Positions 28,528 to 37,544 of a stretch of 64,000 nt of DNA are shown piece after piece. The stretch lies in assembly GCA_963839475.1 (NCBI GenBank), contig CAWIVH010000017.1, positions 124,001 through 188,000 on the forward strand, in the 5' to 3' direction. The DNA is from CAWIVH01 sp963839475 (GTDB lineage: Bacteria; Acidobacteriota; UBA6911). Position 1 is the stretch's first letter; every line of letters starts with the position of its first letter. The notes beneath the pieces were generated by a model. It was not told the origin of the DNA. It did not search any database and saw only the letters and a list, made by a program, of their open reading frames with translations. Both the position numbers and the translations under genes were made by a program.

Positions 28528-28876
28528 ATAGCCAAAAGATAATACGACCATGGCCTCCTGGTGTCAAGCAGTACTTCAATGAAATCAAGCAACTAGCGCA
28601 AATCGTTGAGGTTGCGGGGCCTTTTTGTAAGCACCAAATTTCTGAACGTTTTCGTATTCCAACGGCAGGTCTGCCACCCGCGCGCCGCAGGTTACCTTAG
28701 CAGTCAGTTTCTGAAGCATTATGGCACCTTGTTGCTTCGTTCACCTGTCTGCCAAGCCTGAGAGCAATGGACGGCACGGTGGACCAGCCTCAGATCAGCC
28801 CTCCTGAGATTCTCCCCGCGTATCGACTGGATCTGAGATATGCTTGAAATTGACAGCATCGAACGACAGGCGTGAC
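28528..28876. other. Intergenic region between tRNA-fMet and the octaheme cytochrome
   Basis: Apart from the tRNA promoter at its left end, this roughly 350-base stretch shows no gene, repeat or strong promoter for the plus-strand cytochrome gene. Confidence 0.4.
28539..28567 (-). promoter_or_regulatory. Sigma-70-type promoter of tRNA-fMet
   Basis: On the minus strand TTGACA (28562-28567) and TATTAT (28539-28544) are separated by exactly 17 bases, and the -10 element lies 11 bases before the tRNA 5' end. This is a near-consensus housekeeping promoter. Confidence 0.85.
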
Positions 28877-31252
28877 ATGAGCGAAAAGAAACCTATCCTT
28901 CTTAGCATTGCGGTTTGTGCCGCAATTCTTGCCGTCCTGGCCGCTGCGGCGTGCAACCGCAAGAGCCCGGTGGAGGAGACTGCTCCCACCGACCAGGCCG
29001 CAATGACTGGATCCTCCCAGTGCCAGCCGTGCCACCCGGCTTTCTACCAGAAATGGGCCACCTCACACCACGGCCTGGCCATGCAGCCTTTCAGCGCCAG
29101 GTTCGCCCAATCTGCCCTCGAACCGCAAAAGGATGCCATCACGATTGGAGGGCTTGCCTACCGTTTCATACAGGAAGGTGAAGCCGCGTTCATTGAAGAA
29201 TCGGGACCGAAGGGAATCCGCCGGCTGCCGATGCAGCATGCAATGGGCGGCAAAAACACCTACTACTTCCTGACCCCCATGGAACGCGGACGCCTCCAGG
29301 TCCTTCCGCTGGCCTACGACGTCCAGAAAAAATCCTGGTACGACATGGCAGCAAGCGGGGTGCGAATGCACACCGGAGGCCCGACAGATCGGCCGATTCC
29401 GTGGACAGATCAGGCCTACACCTTCAACACCTCCTGCTATGGCTGCCACGTCAGCCAGCTTCGCACGAATTATGACCAGAAGAACGACACCTACAATTCC
29501 ACATGGCGCGAACCCGGCATCAACTGCGAGACCTGCCACAATGATGGGCAGGCGCACGTTGCGCTCTACAAGAAGGACCCGAAGGCCAAGCACGAGGATA
29601 TGCGCATCCTGCGGATCACCAAATTCACGGTCCAGCAGCGCAACGAGATGTGCGCACCGTGCCATGCCAAGATGAGCCCGATAAGTTCAGGCTATGAGGT
29701 GACCCAGCGCTTTTTCGACCACTACGACCTGGTGATCCTGGAAGATGCCGACTACTATCCGGACGGCCGCGATCTCGGGGAAAACTATACCTACACGAGC
29801 TGGCTCATGAGCCCGTGCGTTCAAGCCAGCAAGCTCGACTGCATCCACTGTCACACTTCGAGCGGGCGCTACCGGTTCGCAACTGAAAATCCCAATGACG
29901 CCTGCCTGCCCTGCCACAAGGAAAAAGTGGCGAATTCCACATCCCACTCCCGCCACAAAGCCGGCACGCCGGGCGGGAACTGCATCGACTGCCATATGCC
30001 GAAGACCCGCTTTGCCAACATGAATCGAAGCGACCACTCCATGCTGCCTCCGACGCCATCGGCAACAGTGAAGTTCGGCTCACCCAATGCATGCACTCTC
30101 TGTCACAAGGATAAGGGGCCCTCGTGGGCCGATGCCAAGGTGCGGCAATGGCATAAAACCGATTATCAAAAGCCGGTACTGGAACGGGCTGCCTTGGTTG
30201 ACGCGGCGCGGAAAAGAAAATGGGACAGGCTGCCTGCTATCCTCGCCTACGTACAGGACTCCCGCGGCGATAACGTGACTCAAGCCTCGCTCATCCGCCT
30301 GCTGCGGAGCTGCGACGATCCCCGAAGGTTGCCGGTCGTTTTGAAGGCACTTCAACATCCCAATCCACTCGTGCGGGCGGCCGCTGCGGGCTCGATTGGA
30401 AGCGTCATTACGCCTGAAGCCCGCGAAGCCCTGGTGCGTGCCACCGCGGACGAATACCGGCTGGTCCGCATCCGGAGCGCCGCTTCATTGGCCAGCCTGC
30501 CAGCCAGCGCCCTGACCGCGGCCGAACAAGAACCGGTCAGGAAGGCAACCGACGAACTGATTGCTTCCTACAATGCCAGGCCGGACGATTTTTCCAATCA
30601 AACCAACCTCGGCAACTTTTATATGGACCAGGAGCGGCTCGATCTGTCAATTCAAGCCTTCGAGACTGCAATCCGGCTGCGGCCCGACAGCGTCGGAACC
30701 CTGGTGAACGCCTCGATGGCGTATAGCCGGGCCGGGCGGCCGGCCGATGCCGAACGAGTGCTCGACCAGGCCCTGCGCATAGCGCCGGAAAATGCTCCAG
30801 CCAATTTCAACCGGGGACTACTCCTAGCCGAAGTTGGGAAAAAGTCGGAGGCTGAAAACTCGCTCCGGAAGGCTCTCAGTGTGGAACCGAATTTTGCTCC
30901 GGCCGCGTATAACCTTTGCGTGCTGATGATGGAGAGGCGCGATCCTGGAGGGCTGGCATATTGCCAGCAAGCCGTGAAAGCAGCGCCCGGCAATGAAAAA
31001 TATGTCTTCAGCCTGGCCTTCTACCTCGACCAGGCAGGCGATTCTGCCCGTGCCTTGCGGTTGCTCGAAGCATTCAGCACCCGGCACAGCTATGGTTTGG
31101 AAACACGCCTTTTCCTGGCTGACCTCTACGTGAAGAACGGAAGGAACAAAGAGGCGCTGGCCATTTATCAGGCGGCGGCTGCGTCACGCGACCTCCCCCA
31201 GGACCAGCGCAATTTCATCGAGCGCCGCCTGAGGGCGCTGCAAGCAAAGTAA
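28877..31252 (+). CDS. Multiheme cytochrome c / TPR lipoprotein-like protein
   Basis: The roughly 791-residue precursor has an N-terminal hydrophobic export segment ending in LAAAAC, close to a lipobox, so periplasmic membrane anchoring is likely. Eight CXXCH motifs are visible in order: CQPCH, CYGCH, CETCH, CAPCH, CIHCH, CLPCH, CIDCH and CTLCH, matching cytochrome c554/octaheme-type architecture. A HEAT-like segment follows (about residues 440-550), and the C-terminal third is made of TPR repeats. Such fusions are common in Acidobacteriota and Planctomycetota, but their electron partners are mostly unknown. The start at 28877 is chosen over an upstream in-frame codon at 28844 because it directly precedes the signal sequence. 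It converges with a DUF202 gene. Confidence 0.87.
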   Translation: MSEKKPILLSIAVCAAILAVLAAAACNRKSPVEETAPTDQAAMTGSSQCQPCHPAFYQKWATSHHGLAMQPFSARFAQSALEPQKDAITIGGLAYRFIQEGEAAFIEESGPKGIRRLPMQHAMGGKNTYYFLTPMERGRLQVLPLAYDVQKKSWYDMAASGVRMHTGGPTDRPIPWTDQAYTFNTSCYGCHVSQLRTNYDQKNDTYNSTWREPGINCETCHNDGQAHVALYKKDPKAKHEDMRILRITKFTVQQRNEMCAPCHAKMSPISSGYEVTQRFFDHYDLVILEDADYYPDGRDLGENYTYTSWLMSPCVQASKLDCIHCHTSSGRYRFATENPNDACLPCHKEKVANSTSHSRHKAGTPGGNCIDCHMPKTRFANMNRSDHSMLPPTPSATVKFGSPNACTLCHKDKGPSWADAKVRQWHKTDYQKPVLERAALVDAARKRKWDRLPAILAYVQDSRGDNVTQASLIRLLRSCDDPRRLPVVLKALQHPNPLVRAAAAGSIGSVITPEAREALVRATADEYRLVRIRSAASLASLPASALTAAEQEPVRKATDELIASYNARPDDFSNQTNLGNFYMDQERLDLSIQAFETAIRLRPDSVGTLVNASMAYSRAGRPADAERVLDQALRIAPENAPANFNRGLLLAEVGKKSEAENSLRKALSVEPNFAPAAYNLCVLMMERRDPGGLAYCQQAVKAAPGNEKYVFSLAFYLDQAGDSARALRLLEAFSTRHSYGLETRLFLADLYVKNGRNKEALAIYQAAAASRDLPQDQRNFIERRLRALQAK

Positions 31253-31282
31253 GCGCGATGATTTTGTCGGCTCTGTCGCCGG

Positions 31283-31639
31283 TCATCGTGCCTGCAAAGG
31301 CCAAAGGGCTGCCAGTCCCGCGATGGATAGCATTATGGCGACCGTGATGCTGAGCGGCCATTGGGTCAGCACCGGAACCTCGCCCCTCCGGAGCCGGCGC
31401 AGCGTGAACCAGTGCGAGACGGCGGCAAGCACCGTGGCCAGGATGCCAACAATTAATAGTGTATAGCCAAATTGGATTGCCGCCGCGTGCAGAGGAATCG
31501 ATTCCAGGGTTGCCGACTGCTGCCGTAGAAAGCGGAAAAAGCCGACCATTCCAAATCCGTAACTCACCATGGTGAAGGTGGTACTGATCCACGCCATAGT
31601 GGTCCGGTCCAGGGCCAGTTGGGTTCGGAAACCGGCCAT
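31283..31639 (-). CDS. DUF202-family small membrane protein
   Basis: The 118-residue protein has three transmembrane segments and the family start LALDRTTMAWISTT, where the Arg-Thr-xx-Ala-Trp pattern is characteristic of DUF202 (YidH-like) proteins. Function is unknown. An in-frame stop lies shortly upstream, which fixes the start near 31639. It overlaps nothing, but is preceded on the same strand by the remains of a sigma-54 regulator. Confidence 0.8.
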   Translation of the reverse strand: MAGFRTQLALDRTTMAWISTTFTMVSYGFGMVGFFRFLRQQSATLESIPLHAAAIQFGYTLLIVGILATVLAAVSHWFTLRRLRRGEVPVLTQWPLSITVAIMLSIAGLAALWPLQAR

Positions 31640-31664
31640 GCCCGTCCCGCTTCACCGCGAATTC

Positions 31665-32112
31665 CATTCTCGGATCGGCAGGCTTTGTCCCGCCTGAGCT
31701 GTCCGGTTCAGGGCTTTGCATTCTTGTCTCCACTCCTTCATCTCAACACCCAGTTTGCTCATCCGGCCGCGCAGCGGATTCGGGTACGCGCCCCGGATCC
31801 AAGCGGCGACCGCTTCGCCGGGGATATCCGGCTTCGCGAATGATGCCGGACCTGCCTGATATAATTGCACTCCATCTCATCCAGGGTCAGCAGGAATACC
31901 CTCAACGTCTCGAGCATCACAGCCGATCGAGCCGCAAAGTCTTCCGGCATTGCGAGTGTCTCTATCTGGCTGCGGTCGGCCCCCGCAAACGGCCCTATTT
32001 CATAGACGAACAGCTCATTCTCGACAAGGATTTCGGGCGGCGCGGCACAGTTCACCCGAATAAAAGGCATCTTCGATCGTGGGTTGCCTCTATAAATGGT
32101 GCGATCCGCCAA
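31665..32112 (-). pseudogene. Decayed NtrC-family sigma-54-dependent regulator
   Basis: The first part of the frame reads MPFIRVNCAAPPEILVENEL then GPFAGADR. This matches the AAA+ segment of NtrC-type activators, where PFVxVNCAALPExLxESELF leads to the GAFTGA loop. The sequence then jumps to LTLDEMECNYIRQV, the usual link into the C-terminal Fis-type helix-turn-helix. The end of that HTH (NPLRGRMSKLGVEM) lies in another reading frame, at about 31680-31780. The Walker A region upstream and most of the AAA+ core are missing. The gene has therefore suffered deletions and a frameshift and cannot make a working activator. The assignment rests on motif memory; a profile search would settle it. Confidence 0.65.
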
Positions 32113-32485
32113 AACCTGAAGTGCAATAAATGTAGCTTACGGTATTTTGTAGTTCCACGAAATCCATGATACCCTTCCCTTTTCTCTTTGCGGGCATGAG
32201 CGGTTAAAACCTTGAGACCAAAGGCAGTTTGTCTCCCCGCCTTTGTTGGTTCTTATCTTGCCTTGATAAGGGCTTGTCTCGAAGTTACATTAACGAGGTC
32301 ACATTCAAGCTGACCCCCGAGAAGAGGTTTAAATCCGAACATTCAAGCGAAGACCGGATCTGTGGTCGGGGAATAGGCCACATAAGGAGCAGAGTGCTCG
32401 AATCTTCGGGCCTGGCGGGATTGGTGATCCGGATTTCGGAACGGTCGGATTGCGACAAAATGAATGCCTAAGGGAGGAAGTACAA
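32113..32485. other. Intergenic region upstream of the sulfatase
   Basis: This 373-base stretch between the decayed regulator and the arylsulfatase contains no supported gene. It may include further remnants of the regulator's 5' part, but no recognisable Walker A motif was found. GGGAGGAAG before 32486 is the sulfatase ribosome-binding site. Confidence 0.4.
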
Positions 32486-34108
32486 ATGCTGAACGGCAAG
32501 TTTCGATGGCTAATGTTATGGATAGTGGTGCTGGCGGCCATACCCGCTACCGCCCAGACCAAGAAGCCCAACATCCTCGTCATCTGGGGCGATGACATAG
32601 GCATATGGAATGTCGGTGCCTACACGCACGGCATGATGGGCCGCACACCGAAAATCGACAGCCTGGCCAAATCAGGGGCGATTTTCACCGACCACTACGG
32701 TCAGGCAAGCTGCACCGCCGGGCGGGCAGCGTTCATCACGGGACAGATGCCCCTGAGGACGGGCGAGACCACCATCGGGATCCCCGGATCGAAACTTGGG
32801 ATTCAAAAAGAAGATCCGACCCTGGCCGAGGTGCTGAAATCTCAGGGCTACGCAACCGCCCAATTCGGCAAGAACCATTTGGGCGACCGCAATGAGTTTT
32901 TGCCGACCGTCCACGGCTTCGATGAGTGGTTTGGCAATCTTTACCACCTCAATGCCCAGGAGGAGCCGGAGCAACTGGATTACCCCGGCCAGAAGAACCC
33001 TGCCTACAAAGAAAAGTATGGCCCGCGCGACGTTCTGTATGCCTGGGCGACGAACGTGGACGACCCGGCCGAAGACCCGGTGTTCGGCCGGATCGGCAAG
33101 CAGAAAATCGAAAAGAGGGGCCAGCTGACACGCAAGCGCATGGAGACCTTCGACTCGGAAGTACTCGACGCGACGCTCAAGTACATGGACAAGGTCGGTA
33201 AAGGTGACAAGCCCTTCTTCGTCTGGTTCAACACCACGGCGATTCATATCAATTCGCACCCGCTGGCGAAGTATGTGCAGATGGCAGTCGACGAAGGCCG
33301 CGCCGAAGAAGACCTGGTTCGCGCCAAAATGATCGAGCATGACGAACAGGTCGGCATGCTTTTGAAGAAGCTCGATGACCTGGGCGTTACAGACAACACC
33401 ATCGTCATTTATTCTACCGATAACGGCAATGAGCTGATGTTCTGGCCCGATGGCGGATACGCACCATTCCGCGGGGAGAAGGGAACCTCCTGGGAAGGCG
33501 GTTTCCGCGTGCCCTGCCTCATCAAATGGCCCGGTCACATCCAACCCGGATCGGAACTCAACGGCATCCAGAGCCACGAGGATCTCTTCGTCACCCTCGC
33601 AGCAGCCGCCGGACTGCCAAACATCAAGACGGAACTGCTTGCCGGCAAGAAGATGGGGGATATGACTTACAAGGTTCACCTCGACGGCTACAACCAGCTC
33701 GACTACTGGACCGGCAAGACCAACAAGTCCGCCCGCCGCGAGTTTTTCTACTATGACGAAACCGACCTGATGGCCATCCGGGTTGACGCGTGGAAGATGC
33801 ACATAGGCGTGAAGCCCGAGGGCAGCTGGTGGAACGAGAAGTACTACCCCAACGTTCCGTATCTCTTCAACCTGCTGATGGATCCGATGGAGAAAATGGA
33901 TCCTGAATCGAAAGAATGGGGCTATGCCGGGCGCAAGTTTTTCGGAGCCAAGATGTGGGCTCCAACAGCGGCCGCGCCTTTCATCGCGACTCACATCAAA
34001 AGCCTGATGGATTTTCCACCGCGCCAGAAGGCCGATACGCTCAGCCTGAAGAAGGCGCTCGAAGGGGTCATGCAAAAGCTTGAAAGCCCCAAGGCTGGTA
34101 ACAATTAG
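32486..34108 (+). CDS. Secreted type I arylsulfatase
   Basis: The 540-residue precursor has a signal peptide (cleavage likely after the ATAQ near residue 24). The sulfatase signature CTAGRAAFITG places the formylglycine precursor at Cys76, and the N-terminal metal site ILVIWGDDIG plus the YSTDNGNE segment near residue 312 are intact. Sulfatases of this type hydrolyse sulfate esters of carbohydrates or aromatics outside the cytoplasm; the substrate cannot be assigned. The Cys-type site needs a formylglycine-generating enzyme, but the FGE-like domains in this window lack the full catalytic cysteine pair. The start at 32486 is preferred over a frame from 32450 because of the strong GGGAGGAAG and the immediate signal sequence. 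Confidence 0.92.
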   Translation: MLNGKFRWLMLWIVVLAAIPATAQTKKPNILVIWGDDIGIWNVGAYTHGMMGRTPKIDSLAKSGAIFTDHYGQASCTAGRAAFITGQMPLRTGETTIGIPGSKLGIQKEDPTLAEVLKSQGYATAQFGKNHLGDRNEFLPTVHGFDEWFGNLYHLNAQEEPEQLDYPGQKNPAYKEKYGPRDVLYAWATNVDDPAEDPVFGRIGKQKIEKRGQLTRKRMETFDSEVLDATLKYMDKVGKGDKPFFVWFNTTAIHINSHPLAKYVQMAVDEGRAEEDLVRAKMIEHDEQVGMLLKKLDDLGVTDNTIVIYSTDNGNELMFWPDGGYAPFRGEKGTSWEGGFRVPCLIKWPGHIQPGSELNGIQSHEDLFVTLAAAAGLPNIKTELLAGKKMGDMTYKVHLDGYNQLDYWTGKTNKSARREFFYYDETDLMAIRVDAWKMHIGVKPEGSWWNEKYYPNVPYLFNLLMDPMEKMDPESKEWGYAGRKFFGAKMWAPTAAAPFIATHIKSLMDFPPRQKADTLSLKKALEGVMQKLESPKAGNN

Positions 34109-34276
34109 ATCCCGGCGAAGGTCCGGCTCTGATCAGGAGGATTGCTTTTCGATCCGAGCCTTTGGATCAATATCGGCACGAATCGATGGGGATTTAAGCC
34201 GGAGGTGGGTTTATCCCGCATCTTGGGGAAATGGGTGATTGAGGGGGCAGATTGACGCGGTTTTTCTGTTCGCTGC

Positions 34277-35521
34277 CTATTTTCCCTCCGCAGCTTTGGC
34301 TACTTCTACCGCAAATACGTAGGTGTCGCCGAACATGTTGGAGCGGAATACCACCCATTTCCTGTCCGGAGTGAAGCTGACATTCGGTTCCAGCCGGTAC
34401 TGGTGCCTGGACATGCTTACCAGCTTCTCCGCATGCAGAACGCCGGGTAGCACCAGGCTCTTATTTTCGGCCCCGCGGTTCGGGATCAACTCCGGCCGGA
34501 AGAGATAGATCCACTGCCCGTCGGGCGCACGGGCTACCTGCCCCGGATCACCGCCATCGCCGCAAAACAACGCGCCGTCATCCGTGACATTAAAGTGGAT
34601 GGACCACTCGTTTCGTTGCAGGTGGTACCAGGTTCGCGCTCCGGTCTCCACCTGGTAACCCGCCAGCCAGAAATCCTCGCCGCGGGGAATCTGAAGGTCA
34701 TACCAGATGGTCTTGCCATCGGCGCTCCAGAATTCATGGCCGAAGATTTCCATGGCCATGGTGCGGGTATGGATTTTCTTAAGCTGCGAGCCATCGGTGC
34801 GAATGGTCCAGATCCGGTCGACTTTGTGCCAGGGGCCTTCATGGCAGAACATGAGCAATGACGGGTCCGCAGGTGAAAAGAGCAGGTGATTCAGCCAATC
34901 ATTGGAGCGATGGATGACTTTGATTTCGCCGGTGCGTATATCGATGGTGAAGAGCACCATAGGCAGTCGCGCCGCCCAACGTTCCTCCATCATCTGACCC
35001 TTATTGCGGGGCTGATCGAGGTTGCGCGTCTGTTGTGCAGAACCGCTGCCGCCCCCGTAGTCCGCCCCCTCCCCCTCGATATAGGTGCCGGCCAGGAGGG
35101 ATTCGTCCGCATTTACGGTGGAAAGGCTGCCTCGTTTAGGCAAGTCAGCGATCTTGCGGCTCTCCTTGGATTCGATGTCGGTAAACCACGCCGCAGTGTC
35201 TTTCAGGTAATAAACCCGCTGAGTCTTGCGTCCCGCTTCGATGAGCCGCACACGCCCTTGTACTACCTGCTCCGCCTGCCGGCTTGCCAGATCCAGAGTG
35301 TGGATGCCGCCGGGTGTGGTATAAACCAATTTCCTGCCGCCCGCCACATAGCCGTTTTGGTTGAAATAGAGGCTGGCACTGTTCGGCTCGCTCGTCAAAC
35401 GCACGATGCGGTGGCCGGTATCCGGGTCAATCCAGGACTCGGGTGGCACGGCGGACTGACCTCTGGATGGAGAAGCCGAAATAAGAATCACCGCGAAATA
35501 ACAGCAAAGAACGCGCATCAT
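34277..35521 (-). CDS. PL22-like (oligogalacturonate lyase family) secreted protein
   Basis: The 414-residue protein has an N-terminal signal peptide followed by a seven-bladed beta-propeller-like sequence. Typical family strings are seen: WIDPDTGHRIVRLT, YFNQNGYVAGG, LLFSPADPSLLMFCHEGPWH and SFTPDRKWVVF. Oligogalacturonate lyases cleave unsaturated galacturonate oligomers from pectin. Near residues 377-386, where studied enzymes have a metal-binding HPHPSFTPD, this protein reads LEPNVSFTPD, so two expected histidine ligands are missing. It may therefore act on a different sugar or not be a lyase. It is divergent from the aldolase/kinase pair, which could process the released monosaccharide. 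Confidence 0.75.
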   Translation of the reverse strand: MMRVLCCYFAVILISASPSRGQSAVPPESWIDPDTGHRIVRLTSEPNSASLYFNQNGYVAGGRKLVYTTPGGIHTLDLASRQAEQVVQGRVRLIEAGRKTQRVYYLKDTAAWFTDIESKESRKIADLPKRGSLSTVNADESLLAGTYIEGEGADYGGGSGSAQQTRNLDQPRNKGQMMEERWAARLPMVLFTIDIRTGEIKVIHRSNDWLNHLLFSPADPSLLMFCHEGPWHKVDRIWTIRTDGSQLKKIHTRTMAMEIFGHEFWSADGKTIWYDLQIPRGEDFWLAGYQVETGARTWYHLQRNEWSIHFNVTDDGALFCGDGGDPGQVARAPDGQWIYLFRPELIPNRGAENKSLVLPGVLHAEKLVSMSRHQYRLEPNVSFTPDRKWVVFRSNMFGDTYVFAVEVAKAAEGK

Positions 35522-35730
35522 CGTTTGCCCTTTAGGATTCCCGGTGAGCGAGTATACACCCGGAGCATGGAATATGGACTATCATGAGCGGATCCCCTGA
35601 ACCAGGAAAACAGGGGTGCACTATGAATCTAAAGGCTTGTTTTGTCTTTCCTATCCGGCTAAAACACTGATTTCATACTTTATCGCGCGGTCCGACCCCA
35701 AGGGCAATGGCGGACCTCAAAGGAAGGGCT

Positions 35731-36540
35731 ATGAATCTCGGGAAAATGATCCGGTTGAACCGCCTGTTCGCACATCCGTCCGGGCGTCTTTGTTCCGTGG
35801 CGGTAGACCACTTTGTCGGTTACCATGATGGAATGCCTGCCGGCCTGCGCAACCTCCCCGCCACCATCCGGGCAATTGTTGCCGCGAAACCGGACGCCAT
35901 CACCATGCAGAAAGGGGCAGCCAAAGCCTGCTGGCCCCCTTTTGCCGGCCGGATACCGCTGGTCATCCAATGCCTGGCCGGACGGCCGGACGATACCGCC
36001 GACGAGGACATTGCCGAGCCGGAGGATGCCGTAAGGCTCGGCGCCGAGGCGTTCGCCACTTGCGCCTTTATCCGCGGCCGGACCGAAGCTTCCCATCTTC
36101 GCCGCATCGCCATCCAGGTCCGGCAGGCGGAACCCTGGGATATCCCGGTCATCCTGCATATCTACCCCAGGCGATTCCTCGCGGATGGCAGAGTTGAAAT
36201 TTCCTTCGAAGCCGAGGACATTGCATGGGCCGTGCGCTGTGGCCTGGAGCTCGGGGTAGATATCATCAAGGTTCCGTACACCGGTGACCCCGAAAGCTAT
36301 CGCCAGATTATTGACACGTGTCCCCTGCCCGTTGTCGCCGCCGGTGGACCCAAAGCTCCCACGCTGCGAGAAGCGCTGGAGATGGGCACCGGCGTGATCG
36401 CGGCAGGCGCCCGCGGAATGGTCACAGGCCGCAACATTTGGGGATTCCCCGAAATCACCAAGGCCGTGGCCGCCTTCAAGGCCGTCATCCATGATTCCTG
36501 CACGCCGGAAAAGGCGATGTCGGATGCGGGCCTGAAATGA
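35731..36540 (+). CDS. Class I aldolase of the DhnA/LsrF/FbaB type
   Basis: The 269-residue TIM-barrel aldolase shows AVDHFVGYHDG at the N-terminal strand, the Schiff-base lysine in DIIKVPYTGD, and the phosphate-binding GG and GARGMVTGRNIW segments near the end. Family members cleave or form ketose phosphates, for example fructose-1,6-bisphosphate or phosphorylated AI-2. The start at 35731 has AAGGAAGGG at ideal spacing. Its stop overlaps the start of a PfkB kinase in an ATGA, so kinase and aldolase are translationally coupled. They probably catalyse consecutive steps: phosphorylation of a ketose, then cleavage into two three-carbon units or similar. The substrate sugar is unknown. Confidence 0.85.
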   Translation: MNLGKMIRLNRLFAHPSGRLCSVAVDHFVGYHDGMPAGLRNLPATIRAIVAAKPDAITMQKGAAKACWPPFAGRIPLVIQCLAGRPDDTADEDIAEPEDAVRLGAEAFATCAFIRGRTEASHLRRIAIQVRQAEPWDIPVILHIYPRRFLADGRVEISFEAEDIAWAVRCGLELGVDIIKVPYTGDPESYRQIIDTCPLPVVAAGGPKAPTLREALEMGTGVIAAGARGMVTGRNIWGFPEITKAVAAFKAVIHDSCTPEKAMSDAGLK

Positions 36541-37520
36541 ACGCCGCGCCTGATTTCGACATCCTGGGATTCGGCACCCTGGCCGTCGATAGTTTCTTGT
36601 ACGTCGAAAAATACCCTGCTGCCGACGGGAAGGAAAAGGTTCTGCGTGAACGCCGGGGGTTCGGCGGGCTCGTGGCCACGGCTCTCGCCGCAGCGGCACG
36701 GCTGGGCGCCAGATGCGGCTACGCTGCGGTTCTTGGCGATGATGCGCTTTCGGACGATTGCCTGCTCGCGCTCGCCGATGCCGGTGTGCAAGATGATTTC
36801 ATCCTGCGCGAACCAGGGGCCGGGCCCGTACGCAGCGTCATCGTAGTGGAGGAAAAGCGCGGCACGCGAACCATTTTTTTCAACCGTGGCGGGCACCGCG
36901 CCTACCCGTCCGGGCAAATCACGGCGGGGCTGATCCAACGCGCAAGGGTGCTCCTCATAGATCAGACAGGCATCGACACGATGATCGATCTGGCACAACT
37001 TGCGGCATCATTGAACGTTCCTGTGGTTGCCGATATGGAATCGCCCAACCGCCCCAGGACTGATGAATTCGTGCGCGCTATCACTCATTTGATCGCGCCG
37101 CTTCATTTCGCCCGCGCAGTGACCGGCAGGGATGATCCGGAAAGGATTGTGGAGGCGCTCCATCGTGATTCTCCGCGTACGTGTACCGCGGTGACCTGCG
37201 GAACCGACGGATGCTTCTTCCTGGCCGGCGAGGGGGCAGGCCATGTTCGTCATCAATCCGCATTCCCGGTGAAAACCGTGGAAACAACCGGATGCGGCGA
37301 CGTGTTCCATGGGGCCTATGCCGCCGCCCTGGCTTCGGGCAAGCCCGTGCCCGAATGCATCAGGTTCGCTTCAGCGGCGGCCTCTGTCTATGCGTCAAGA
37401 CCGAGCGGGTGGGAGTTCCTGCCGAAGTGCGCAGAGATCCATCTCGCCATTCCGGACTCATCGGATATGTCGGAGCGTAATTTGGACGATAGCGGTTCTG
37501 ATGCGCTCTCGAGCCCTTGA
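36537..37520 (+). CDS. PfkB-family carbohydrate kinase
   Basis: The 327-residue ribokinase-like protein has the N-terminal GFGTLAVDSF with a sugar-contact Asp, a GFGGLVATALAAAARLG segment and the C-terminal active-site motif ETTGCGDVFHGAYA with the catalytic Asp. A Cys replaces the usual Ala in the DTxGAGD loop, a conservative change. The gene begins within the stop of the aldolase gene. Given that coupling, a kinase acting on a keto-sugar feeding the aldolase is likely (compare tagatose-6-phosphate, 5-keto or sulfofructose routes), but the sequence does not discriminate. Confidence 0.88.
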   Translation: MNAAPDFDILGFGTLAVDSFLYVEKYPAADGKEKVLRERRGFGGLVATALAAAARLGARCGYAAVLGDDALSDDCLLALADAGVQDDFILREPGAGPVRSVIVVEEKRGTRTIFFNRGGHRAYPSGQITAGLIQRARVLLIDQTGIDTMIDLAQLAASLNVPVVADMESPNRPRTDEFVRAITHLIAPLHFARAVTGRDDPERIVEALHRDSPRTCTAVTCGTDGCFFLAGEGAGHVRHQSAFPVKTVETTGCGDVFHGAYAAALASGKPVPECIRFASAAASVYASRPSGWEFLPKCAEIHLAIPDSSDMSERNLDDSGSDALSSP

Positions 37521-37544
37521 TCCCGTTTTCAAAGAAGGATCCCA

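Noticed and set aside
31652..31870. Independent 72-codon minus-strand gene
   Set aside because: Its NPLRGRMSKLG segment is better explained as the frameshifted helix-turn-helix end of the decayed sigma-54 regulator.
32672..34075. 467-codon open frame on the minus strand
   Set aside because: It lies wholly antisense to the arylsulfatase, which has an intact active site and signal peptide. The long antisense frame is a by-product of high-GC codon use.
35680..36699. 339-codon minus-strand frame
   Set aside because: Antisense to the aldolase and kinase genes; Gly/Arg/Asp-rich with no family motif.
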